26,104 nt of DNA from DAOUTW01 sp964523575 (lineage in GTDB: Bacteria; Zixibacteria; MSB-5A5; GN15; JAAZOE01), in the NCBI GenBank assembly GCA_964523575.1, contig CAZGAV010000052.1, positions 1 through 26,104 of the forward strand, given 5' to 3'. Numbering within the stretch: position 1 is the first letter of the stretch; every line of letters begins with the position of its first letter. The notes under the pieces are model-generated. The model did no database searches. It saw only the letters and a list, made by a program, of their open reading frames with translations, and was not told where the DNA came from. The position numbers and the translations under genes were made by a program. This document shows positions 7,455 through 14,463 of the stretch, piece by piece.

Positions 7455-8090
7455 ATGTCATATCGTTATCGAGATATCGAATTATGGCTGGGCCTTGCGG
7501 TGGTCATGATGCTGACCCTGGTATCCTGCGGATCCAATAAGGAAAAGAAGCCGGGCGTCCAGTCGGGCGACGAAATCACGCGGCTGGTGCGTTCGTACCA
7601 GACGATGAGGGAAATCGGGTTGGCTGGCAAAGTAGAGCAGTTTCTGGCTATGCGCGATTCGTTGACCAACGGCGAAATCGCCGAATATTTCCAGCGCAAG
7701 GGCTGGGTGATCGATTCGGCCAAGGTCTCCGGTTGGGCCTATAGCTGGCCCGACGTGGCGGGGATGGAGCTGGCGCAAGACAGCGTCGACGGCGAATGGC
7801 GGCGACTGGTTTTCAAACGTTGCGGCCTGAATGACGATCAGGGCAAGGAACACTGTCTATATCCGGTTATAATGCTGAGGAAAAACGGGGACGAATGGAA
7901 AGTCAGCAATGCCTCGCGTTTGGAGGCGTATCGATACAATGATGACGGTTCAGAGATACAGTTGAATGATTTGAGATTTCACAAAATGTTCCGGTTGCCG
8001 CCGTCGTTTATCGACCTGAAGCCTAAGGAAGATCCTTCGCAAAGGGAATATCATCCGATCAAACTGGAGGACACGGTTTCCAATAAGTAA
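7455..8090 (+). CDS. Putative lipoprotein of unknown function
   Basis: A 211-residue protein starting at ATG 7455 behind GGAAAGGA. The N terminus has a hydrophobic segment and a lipobox (LTLVSC), so it should be lipid-anchored. The mature part begins with a charged linker (GSNKEKKPG). It then has a helical region that resembles a small cystatin- or NTF2-like fold (QFLAMRDSLTNGEIAEYFQRKGWVIDSAKVSG) and a WRRLVFKRCG...YPVIMLRKNGDEWKVSNASRLEAY strand pair. The pattern 'measured value, then effect in an unfolding sheet' seen in SnoaL-like exported domains is suggestive only. It ends shortly before the strong terminator at 8121-8152. Confidence 0.8.
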   Translation: MSYRYRDIELWLGLAVVMMLTLVSCGSNKEKKPGVQSGDEITRLVRSYQTMREIGLAGKVEQFLAMRDSLTNGEIAEYFQRKGWVIDSAKVSGWAYSWPDVAGMELAQDSVDGEWRRLVFKRCGLNDDQGKEHCLYPVIMLRKNGDEWKVSNASRLEAYRYNDDGSEIQLNDLRFHKMFRLPPSFIDLKPKEDPSQREYHPIKLEDTVSNK

Positions 8091-8120
8091 CCCGCCGAAA
8101 AGATAAGACGTCAAATATGA

Positions 8121-8152
8121 AAACAACCCGTGGAAGCGGGTTGTTTTTTTTT
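8121..8152 (+). terminator. Strong terminator between convergent genes
   Basis: AAACAACCCG (8121-8130) and CGGGTTGTTT (8137-8146) form a perfect 10-bp stem with a 6-nt loop, followed by a T run to 8152. It terminates the upstream lipoprotein gene. On the other strand it lies just past the selD stop, with a shorter T tract, and may serve both. Confidence 0.93.
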
Positions 8153-8163
8153 ATTTGGAAGAT

Positions 8164-9222
8164 CTATAGAATATGGATGACGGCGTCGTCGCGGGGGATG
8201 ACGCGGCCGATATCGGCGGCCTCGACACCGCGGTCGATTAGGGCTTTTAAGAGGGTTGCAGCCTGATCTTCGGCAATGGCAATGAGTAGTCCGCCCGAGG
8301 TCTGGGCGTCGTAGATGATATCGAAAACATGCGGATCGTGATGCTCGGCGACTTTGACTTTGCTTTCAAGGTAAAAACGGTTGGCTTCGGCCCCGCCGGT
8401 CAGGGCTCCGGCTTCGGCATATTCGATGACACCGGGTAGGAGTTTGAGGTCCTTGAAGACGATTTCAAAGGATACTTTGGAGGCCGCCGCCATTTCGTAG
8501 CTGTGCCCGGCCAGCCCGAATCCGGTGATATCGGTGGCGGCATGAGCGCCGAAACGGATCATCTCTTCGGCGGCGATTTTATTGAGCGCCGTCATAACCT
8601 CGACGACTTTGGCTTCTTCAGCGGCGCCGGCCTTGTTCTGTTTGACGGCAGTGGAAACGATGCCGGTGCCCAGCGGCTTGGTCAGGATCAAGTGGTCGCC
8701 GGCTCGTGCACCGCTGTTGGTGATAATTTTCTGCGGGTGTATCAGACCGGTGACGGCCAGGCCGTATTTTAGTTCGTTGTCCTTGACGCTGTGGCCACCG
8801 GCAATAACCGCTTCGGCTTCCGCTACTTTGTCGGCTCCGCCGCGCAGGATTTCGCCGATAATGTCCGGGTCCATTTTGGCCGGGAAACCGATGATATTGA
8901 GGGCAGTTATCGGACGGCCGCCCATGGCGTAAACATCCGACAGGGCGTTGGCCGCGGCTACCTGCCCGAAGGCGTAGGGGTCGTCCACGATCGGCGGGAA
9001 GAAATCAACCGTCTGAACCAGCGCAATTTCATCCGTCAATTGATAGACGCCGGCATCATCGACGCCGTCGATTCCGACCAGCAATTTATCCGAAACCGGA
9101 GGTTTGAACCGTTTGAGAATCTCGCCCAGCACCGCCGGGCCGACTTTAGACGCTCAACCGGCGCAGGAGACCTCGGCGGTCAGTTTGATTTTGCGGTCTT
9201 TTTTTCCGTCCAGCAAATCCAT
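8164..9222 (-). CDS. selD: Selenide, water dikinase; selenoprotein with in-frame UGA (Sec23)
   Basis: SelD makes selenophosphate from selenide and ATP, the selenium donor for selenocysteine tRNA and selenouridine. From the ATG at 9222 the frame reads MDLLDGKKDRKIKLTAEV, then SCAG-UGA-ASK, then on through GP-AVLGEIL into the canonical AIRS-like protein (DDAGVY, TVDFFPPIVDDPYAFGQVAAANALSDVYAMGG, DITGFGLAGH, TSGGLL). The UGA (9156-9154) sits where E. coli SelD has catalytic Cys17, with the conserved Lys three residues on, so it should encode Sec23. A SECIS-like hairpin follows. Total length, 352, fits the family, whereas starting after the UGA gives 322 residues without the active site. The SD is weak: AAGGGA lies 21 nt before the ATG and closer to an in-frame TTG. 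No selA, selB or tRNA-Sec is in the window. Confidence 0.93.
9124..9140 (-). promoter_or_regulatory. Bacterial SECIS-like hairpin in selD
   Basis: In the mRNA GCCCGGC (9140-9134) pairs with GCUGGGC (9130-9124), seven pairs including one G-U, with loop GGU. The loop begins 21 nt after the UGA, inside the range known for bacterial SECIS elements, and a GGU at the apex is the feature SelB recognises in E. coli fdhF. Confidence 0.7.
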
Positions 9223-9356
9223 GACGCAGAAATTAAGCAATATTCCCTTGAATATCAATTGTTTTAAATGGGGACGCCGCCATGCCGAAGGCCGTTACCT
9301 ATATAATGAGGCAAAGGCTTTCCGGCTAAAATATACGGAATAATTGTAAAAAAGGA

Positions 9357-9385
9357 TTGACAATATGTACGGTAAAACGTACACT
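9357..9385 (+). promoter_or_regulatory. XRE operon promoter with inverted-repeat operator
   Basis: TTGACA (9357-9362), 17-bp spacer, TACACT (9380-9385). Inside it TGTACG (9366-9371) and CGTACA (9378-9383) are perfect inverted arms with a 6-bp centre, lying over the spacer and -10. This is the expected place for an autoregulatory repressor site. Confidence 0.7.
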
Positions 9386-9416
9386 TAATGCAGATGAAAG
9401 GATTTCCGGTGGAATT

Positions 9417-9635
9417 ATGCCAGTATTGAAAAACCATATCAAACAACATCGAGCGCGGCTCGATTTGACTCAGGAAGACTTGGCGCAAAAAGTCGGCGTC
9501 AGGCGGCAGACGATCCTGTCAATTGAAAAAGGCAAATATGTGCCCTCAGCTTTGCTGGTTTTCCAGATTGCCCGCGTGCTGGGGATGAAAGTCGATGAGC
9601 TTTTTGAATTGGTGGACGAGGAGGCAAAGCCATGA
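9417..9635 (+). CDS. Small XRE family transcriptional regulator
   Basis: A 72-residue protein that is almost entirely a Cro/C1-type helix-turn-helix: HIKQHRARLDLTQEDLAQKVGVRRQTILSIEKGKYVPS followed by LVFQIARVLGMKVDELFEL. Such small YozG-like regulators bind their own promoter as dimers. ATG 9417 is chosen over the longer frame from 9357, which begins inside the promoter; GGTGG lies just upstream. The stop overlaps the start of the next gene (ATGA), so the two are translationally coupled. The inverted repeat at 9366-9383 is its likely operator. Confidence 0.9.
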   Translation: MPVLKNHIKQHRARLDLTQEDLAQKVGVRRQTILSIEKGKYVPSALLVFQIARVLGMKVDELFELVDEEAKP

Positions 9636-9853
9636 AAAACGAGATGGATGTTTTGAAAATGGACGAACGCCAGAAGCTGTACTGGCTGATGGCCAATCGG
9701 CTGACGCTGATGATCGTCGGGCTGGTATGGATCGGGATGATTGCTTATGAAGCCGTTCAGCGCCATGTCATCCCGTATTTCCTGATTATTATGGTGCCGG
9801 TGTTAAGCCTGATTCGATTTTTGTTTTATAAATATTATGCCGGGCGCGGCTGA
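9632..9853 (+). CDS. Small two-helix membrane protein coupled to the XRE regulator
   Basis: A 73-residue protein with a charged N terminus (about 1-20) and two hydrophobic segments (about 25-43 and 48-68), ending in a basic YKYYAGRG tail. It overlaps the XRE gene by four bases (ATGA). Small XRE regulators paired with short membrane proteins are common, and the membrane partner is often of unknown function; a role in signalling or as a target of regulation is possible. It ends one base before the convergent gene on the minus strand. Confidence 0.75.
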   Translation: MKNEMDVLKMDERQKLYWLMANRLTLMIVGLVWIGMIAYEAVQRHVIPYFLIIMVPVLSLIRFLFYKYYAGRG

Positions 9854-9854
9854 T

Positions 9855-10184
9855 TCATTTGAACCGGCGGCAGTGTTCCTGGTGTTCGCGCCAATGCGCG
9901 GCGTGTTTGACGACCCAGTCGAGGGCGGCGTGGTTGCCCAGATCGAAGCCCGCTTTTTCCGATTCGATCCATTTATGTTTTTCTATTTCCAGAATTTGCT
10001 CGTCGAGTTCTTTCTTGAGGCGATCCTGCCGCCATTTGACAGCGTAATGTTCCAGCCAGTCGGCGACGGCAAAATCTATCCCGACATCGTATCCGGCTTT
10101 TTCGGATAAAAAATATTTGTGGACCTCAATAGCGTGAAATTCGGCTGGCGTGAAATGTTCCCCCCGGAAAATGAACCAATCCAT
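9855..10184 (-). CDS. Small protein with two internal repeats (SEKAG-x-D motif)
   Basis: A 109-residue cytoplasmic protein consisting of two similar units. Residues about 20-53 contain IEVHKYFLSEKAGYDVG and DWLEHYAVKWRQ; residues about 66-100 contain IEKHKWIESEKAGFDLG and DWVVKHAAHWRE. Short proteins with a K-[YW]-x-x-SEKAG-x-D-x-G...W motif occur in many bacteria without known function; I recall the motif but cannot name the family. The ATG at 10184 has GGGAGG nine bases upstream and a good promoter. Its stop lies one base from that of the membrane protein gene on the opposite strand. Confidence 0.8.
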   Translation of the reverse strand: MDWFIFRGEHFTPAEFHAIEVHKYFLSEKAGYDVGIDFAVADWLEHYAVKWRQDRLKKELDEQILEIEKHKWIESEKAGFDLGNHAALDWVVKHAAHWREHQEHCRRFK

Positions 10185-10214
10185 TACTCTTATCCTCCCA
10201 GAAATAACGATACC

Positions 10215-10242
10215 AATATATCCGAGGGCGGAATTTTTGCAA
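10215..10242 (-). promoter_or_regulatory. Promoter of the two-repeat protein
   Basis: On the minus strand TTGCAA (10242-10237), 16-bp spacer, TATATT (10220-10215). The predicted leader is short and carries the GGGAGG ribosome site. Confidence 0.5.
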
Positions 10243-10394
10243 GAGAAAATACCTCGAGAGACGCCGGTAGCGTTTGCAATCGGATCGGTGGCGGCCGATA
10301 TTCAATTTTGGGTCCGGATTCGAATAATTGGAACCGGGCTTGCTTTTTGGCGATTATATTGCATATTGACGGAATTAAGGAAGGGATTTAGTTA

Positions 10395-12806
10395 ATGAAG
10401 TATTTGCATAACGAAGAGAAATTGGATATCAAGTCACGCCTGCCGCTTCTGCCTCTGCGGGACGTGGTTATTTTTCCATACATGATATACCCTCTGCTGA
10501 TCGGCCGCCAGATCAGCATCAATGCCCTCCAGGACGCCATGGTCAAGGATAAACTGATATTTCTGGTGGCGCAGAAAAGCCCGACGGTGGACAACCCCAC
10601 GCAGGACGATCTCTATAGCGTCGGCGTCGTCGCTCGGGTCCTGCAGGTAATGAAGCTGCCAAACGGGACGATCAAGGTTTTGATCGAAGGTTTGATGCGG
10701 GGCGAAATCAGGTCCTTTTTGCGCGGCACCAGTTTTTATTCGGCCCGAATCGATATTTTCGAGGGAGACCGGGAATCGTCCGACAATGAAACCGAAGCTC
10801 TGTCGCGGCGGGTGATGGATTTATTTTCCGAATATGTGCATCTCAATCGGCGCATCCCGAACGAAGTCATCACGCAGTTATCAGGCGTGATCGACCATCG
10901 GCGTCTGGCCGATACGATTTCGGCCCATCTGGTTCAGAAAAACGAGCAGAAGCAAGCGATTCTGGAGACGCCCACCATCAAGGCTCAGTTTTATTCCCTG
11001 ATCGAACTGCTGACTTCGGAAATCGAAATCCTGAAAATCGAACAGCGCATCGACGGCACCGTACGCGAATCGTTGTCTCGCAGTCAGCGGGAATATTATC
11101 TCCAGCAACAGATGAAAGCGATCAAAGAGGAGTTGGGGCAGTTCGACGAAACCACGGGCGAGGTCGATGAACTGATGGCTCGTCTCGATGAAATCGACCC
11201 TCCCGAAGCGGTGCGCACCAGGACTGAAGAGGAAGTCAAGAAATTGTCGCGGATGCATCCGTACTCGGCCGAGGCCGGGGTCGTTCGCAGCTATCTGGAA
11301 TGGGTGCTGGCTCTTCCCTGGACGACCCGCACCAAGGACCGGACTTCATTTAAAAGGGTTCAGAAAATTCTGGACGGCGATCATTACGGTCTGGACAAGC
11401 CCAAAAAGCGGATTATGGAACACCTGGCGGTGTTGAAAATGGCCGGGAAAGTGCGCGGCCCGATATTGTGCCTGGTCGGCCCGCCCGGCGTCGGCAAGAC
11501 TTCGCTGGGTAAATCGGTGGCCGGCGCCCTGGGGCGCAAATTCGTCCGCATGTCGCTGGGCGGCATCCATGACGAGGCCGAGATCCGCGGCCATCGGCGT
11601 ACCTATATCGGGTCTATGCCGGGCCGGATAATTCAGTCGATAAAACGGGCCGGATCGGCCAACCCGGTTTTTCTGCTCGATGAGGTCGACAAAATCGGGG
11701 CCGATTTCCGTGGCGACCCGGCCGCGGCTTTGTTGGAAGTGCTTGACCCGGAACAAAATATCGCTTTTTCGGATAATTATCTCGAAATCGATTTCGATCT
11801 GTCTGAAGTGTTATTTATCACGACTGCCAACACTCTTCACGAGATACCGGTGCCGCTACAGGATCGGATGGAGATTATTCGCCTGCCCGGATACCTGGAG
11901 TTCGAAAAAGTCGGTATCGCCCGCCAATTCCTGATTCCCAAGATCAAGGAACAGTTGGCGATCGGGCATCTTGATATCAAGATTACCGACGAGGGCCTCC
12001 TGTTTTTGATTCGGGATTATACGCGAGAAGCCGGCGTGCGGGAGTTGGAACGGAAACTGACGTCCATTTATCGGAATATCACTCTCAAGGAAGTCGTCCG
12101 AAAAAAACACCGGGGATACAAACTGGGCTCAAAGGATATCGTCAATTTGATCGGCGTGCCGGTGTATCAATTCGCCGAGGTGCCCGAAATCGCCGAAATC
12201 GGCTATGCCGTGGGGTTGGCCTGGACCGAAACCGGGGGCGAAATCCTGCCAATTGAGGTTTCGCTGGTGAGCGGGCAACATAAACTGACCATGACGGGCA
12301 AGCTGGGCGAGATTATGCAAGAATCGGCTACGGCCGGACTGACCTATATCCGCGCCAACGTCGAACGTTTCGGGATCGATCCCAAGCTCATAAACGATAA
12401 CGAGATTCATATACATGTTCCGGAGGGGGCCATTCCCAAGGAAGGCCCATCGGCGGGAATAACCATGATTGCGGCCATGCTTTCGGCCCTGACCAAAAAG
12501 CGGCTATCGACCAAAATGGCCATGACCGGTGAAATATCGCTGACCGGCGACATTATCCCGGTTGGCGGCCTTAATGAGAAGCTGTTGGCGGCCAAGCGAG
12601 TGGGGATCAAGGAAATCGTGGTGCCGTTCAAAAACACCAGAGAAATATCCGAGCTTCCCAAGGATCTGCTCAAGGGTCTCAAACTCCACAAGGTTAAGAA
12701 AGTCGATGAGGCGTTGAGGATCGTGTTCGGGGCGAAATTCATCAAGAAGACGGCGACGGCTTCACGCCCAAAAGCGGTCAAGGCGAGGATTAAGAAAAAG
12801 AAATAA
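10395..12806 (+). CDS. lon: ATP-dependent protease Lon with basic C-terminal tail
   Basis: An 803-residue cytoplasmic AAA+ serine protease that degrades damaged and regulatory proteins. The N-terminal substrate domain starts at LPLLPLRDVVIFPYM (16-30) and runs to about 215. The AAA+ module has Walker A GPPGVGKT at 362-369 and Walker B FLLDEVDK at 426-433. The protease domain (about 595-780) has Ser686 in PKEGPSAGIT and Lys729 in GGLNEKLLAAKR; the 43-residue spacing equals that of E. coli Lon. After residue 780 comes a short extension, KKTATASRPKAVKARIKKKK, which is strongly basic and not part of the usual fold. AAGGAAGGGA precedes the ATG. The 210-nt leader shows no CIRCE-like repeat. Confidence 0.97.
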   Translation: MKYLHNEEKLDIKSRLPLLPLRDVVIFPYMIYPLLIGRQISINALQDAMVKDKLIFLVAQKSPTVDNPTQDDLYSVGVVARVLQVMKLPNGTIKVLIEGLMRGEIRSFLRGTSFYSARIDIFEGDRESSDNETEALSRRVMDLFSEYVHLNRRIPNEVITQLSGVIDHRRLADTISAHLVQKNEQKQAILETPTIKAQFYSLIELLTSEIEILKIEQRIDGTVRESLSRSQREYYLQQQMKAIKEELGQFDETTGEVDELMARLDEIDPPEAVRTRTEEEVKKLSRMHPYSAEAGVVRSYLEWVLALPWTTRTKDRTSFKRVQKILDGDHYGLDKPKKRIMEHLAVLKMAGKVRGPILCLVGPPGVGKTSLGKSVAGALGRKFVRMSLGGIHDEAEIRGHRRTYIGSMPGRIIQSIKRAGSANPVFLLDEVDKIGADFRGDPAAALLEVLDPEQNIAFSDNYLEIDFDLSEVLFITTANTLHEIPVPLQDRMEIIRLPGYLEFEKVGIARQFLIPKIKEQLAIGHLDIKITDEGLLFLIRDYTREAGVRELERKLTSIYRNITLKEVVRKKHRGYKLGSKDIVNLIGVPVYQFAEVPEIAEIGYAVGLAWTETGGEILPIEVSLVSGQHKLTMTGKLGEIMQESATAGLTYIRANVERFGIDPKLINDNEIHIHVPEGAIPKEGPSAGITMIAAMLSALTKKRLSTKMAMTGEISLTGDIIPVGGLNEKLLAAKRVGIKEIVVPFKNTREISELPKDLLKGLKLHKVKKVDEALRIVFGAKFIKKTATASRPKAVKARIKKKK

Positions 12807-12939
12807 ACCATTATGTGGAGCAGGAGGTACTGCGTCACCGACCGCTTCGCTTATAATGTGGTCCTGTTCTTCAGTATCTGATATTGTTTCATGGGCATCT
12901 GAAATTGCGCCGGACGGCCGCCAGATAAGGGAAAGCCTC

Positions 12940-13533
12940 GTGTCCAGTAATCTGATATCGGCTCGATTTGTTACCTCGGTTTACGATTTTCGGAAGACGC
13001 CGGCCGAAAACCGCAAAGCCGTGGCTATCGCCGGACGGTCGAACGTCGGCAAATCGACTCTGATCAACAGCATCACCGAGGGAAAAAAGGTCGCGAAGGT
13101 ATCATCCACGCCCGGCAAGACACAGGCGCTCAATTTTTTCCTAGCCGATGACAAGTTTCATCTGGTCGATTTGCCGGGGTATGGTTTTGCCAAAGTCCCG
13201 CCCGAGGTGCGGAAATCATGGGGCGTGCTGGTTGAAGGGTATTTGACGGAAAACCGTAATCTCCGGGGTATGGTATTCTTGATCGATTGCCGCCGTGAGC
13301 TTCAACCGGACGACCGGACTTTGCTGGAATGGGTGGTCAACCGGGAAGTACCGTTCTTGATTGTAATGACCAAGGCCGACAAACTGAGCCGCAATCAGCT
13401 TCAACAGGCGGTGCGGAAAATGCGGGAGTTGATTTTCGGGGATGAGAACCTGGGGGATTTGATTGCGTTTTCGGCTCCTGCGGGTCTGGGGAAGAAGGAA
13501 ATCATACGCTGGATCCGGAAAATAGTGGCGTAA
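12940..13533 (+). CDS. engB: Ribosome biogenesis GTP-binding protein EngB/YsxC
   Basis: A 197-residue TrmE-Era-EngA-EngB-Septin family GTPase needed for assembly of the large ribosomal subunit. G1 is GRSNVGKS at 32-39, G2 region STPGKT at 56-61, G3 DLPGYG at 77-82, G4 TKAD at 144-147 and G5 FSAPAGLG at 177-184. I start at GTG 12940, seven bases after AAGGGA, which gives the normal family length. The ATG at 12856 would add 28 residues unlike EngB and has no SD. It lies 133 nt after lon; the gap has no clear terminator, so cotranscription with lon is possible. Confidence 0.94.
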   Translation: MSSNLISARFVTSVYDFRKTPAENRKAVAIAGRSNVGKSTLINSITEGKKVAKVSSTPGKTQALNFFLADDKFHLVDLPGYGFAKVPPEVRKSWGVLVEGYLTENRNLRGMVFLIDCRRELQPDDRTLLEWVVNREVPFLIVMTKADKLSRNQLQQAVRKMRELIFGDENLGDLIAFSAPAGLGKKEIIRWIRKIVA

Positions 13534-13788
13534 TTTCGGTCACTTCCAGAAACTTCAAAGTGCAATTCTCAAAATTCGACATCACACTTCGGAAAATCAT
13601 TTTACTATCGCGCGGGGCGGGTCGGTGATCGGTTGTCATAAGCGGCTTCCGCCGGAAGTCTATCGAATTTGCCGCCAATGGCGACGGGAATAGACACGTA
13701 TCAGCCTGTATATCCGGTGCATAAAGAAATATCACCGTTTGTATGTGAACATGGCACCGCTCAGGCGGCATATAGATAGGAGGATGGG

Positions 13789-14256
13789 ATGAAGGGAAAC
13801 GAACAAGTCATCAAGAAACTGAACGATTTGCTTGCGGATGAACTGACTGCGATCAATCAGTATATGGTTCATTCCGAGATGTGCGACAATTGGGGTTATG
13901 GAAAACTGCATAAGACCATCGAAAAGCGGGCTATCGACGAAATGAAGCATGCCGAGAAATTGATCGCCCGCATTATTTTCCTCGATGGGAAGCCAACGGT
14001 CAGCAAATTGAATAAAATAGTCATCGGGGCCGATATCGAAACCCAGCTCAAGAACGATCTGGGGGCCGAAAATGTGGCCATCAAATCGTACAATGAAGGC
14101 ATCAAACTGGCGCTGGAACTCGGTGACAACGGATCCAGGGAATTAATGGATTCGATTCTCAAGGACGAGGAAGATCATCTCGACTGGCTGGAAGCCCAAC
14201 TTGATCAGATCAAGCAAATGGGTATTCAAAATTACCTGGTCGAGCAGGTGGATTAA
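13789..14256 (+). CDS. bfr: Bacterioferritin
   Basis: A 155-residue four-helix ferritin that oxidises Fe(II) and stores iron in a 24-subunit shell. All ferroxidase ligands of E. coli Bfr are at the same positions: Glu18, Glu51, His54, Glu94, Glu127 and His130. The haem ligand Met52 is also present. Tyr25 is conserved. AGGAGG lies upstream of the ATG. It is followed by a strong terminator, so it is probably monocistronic. The 255-nt upstream region has a short palindrome (CTTCCG-C-CGGAAG, 13646-13658); I see no convincing Fur box. Confidence 0.96.
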   Translation: MKGNEQVIKKLNDLLADELTAINQYMVHSEMCDNWGYGKLHKTIEKRAIDEMKHAEKLIARIIFLDGKPTVSKLNKIVIGADIETQLKNDLGAENVAIKSYNEGIKLALELGDNGSRELMDSILKDEEDHLDWLEAQLDQIKQMGIQNYLVEQVD

Positions 14257-14315
14257 AACCACAAACCGGAACGGCGACGTTGTGCCTGCCCCGGTTAGGA
14301 ATTTTCAGAAAGTGG

Positions 14316-14345
14316 CCGGGCCGGAATTTTTCCGGTCCGGTTTTT
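14316..14345 (+). terminator. Terminator of bfr
   Basis: CCGGGCCGGAA (14316-14326) and TTCCGGTCCGG (14330-14340) make an 11-bp stem with one G-T pair and a 3-nt loop, followed by TTTTT. Confidence 0.93.
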
Positions 14346-14463
14346 ATTTACCCCGCTATCCGCATAAGTAATTATTTTGAACCCCCTTGTTGCTTCCGGC
14401 GTAGAAGGGCATTAGATATAGGCATGGGTTGATAATCGACGGATACTGGGTGGCAGGGAGGCG

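Noticed and set aside
12807..12939. Short ORFs and the upstream ATG extension of engB (12856)
   Set aside because: No SD, and the added 28 residues do not look like EngB; GTG 12940 with AAGGGA gives the standard length.
13739..13751. TTGTATGT half-site before bfr, similar to the marR/ino1 operator
   Set aside because: Only one arm matches (TTGTATGTGAACA) and there is no clear -10 beside it; chance is likely.
13534..13788. Search for a tRNA or Fur box in the bfr upstream region
   Set aside because: The palindrome CTTCCG-C-CGGAAG is too short and does not extend to a cloverleaf; no convincing Fur-type repeat.
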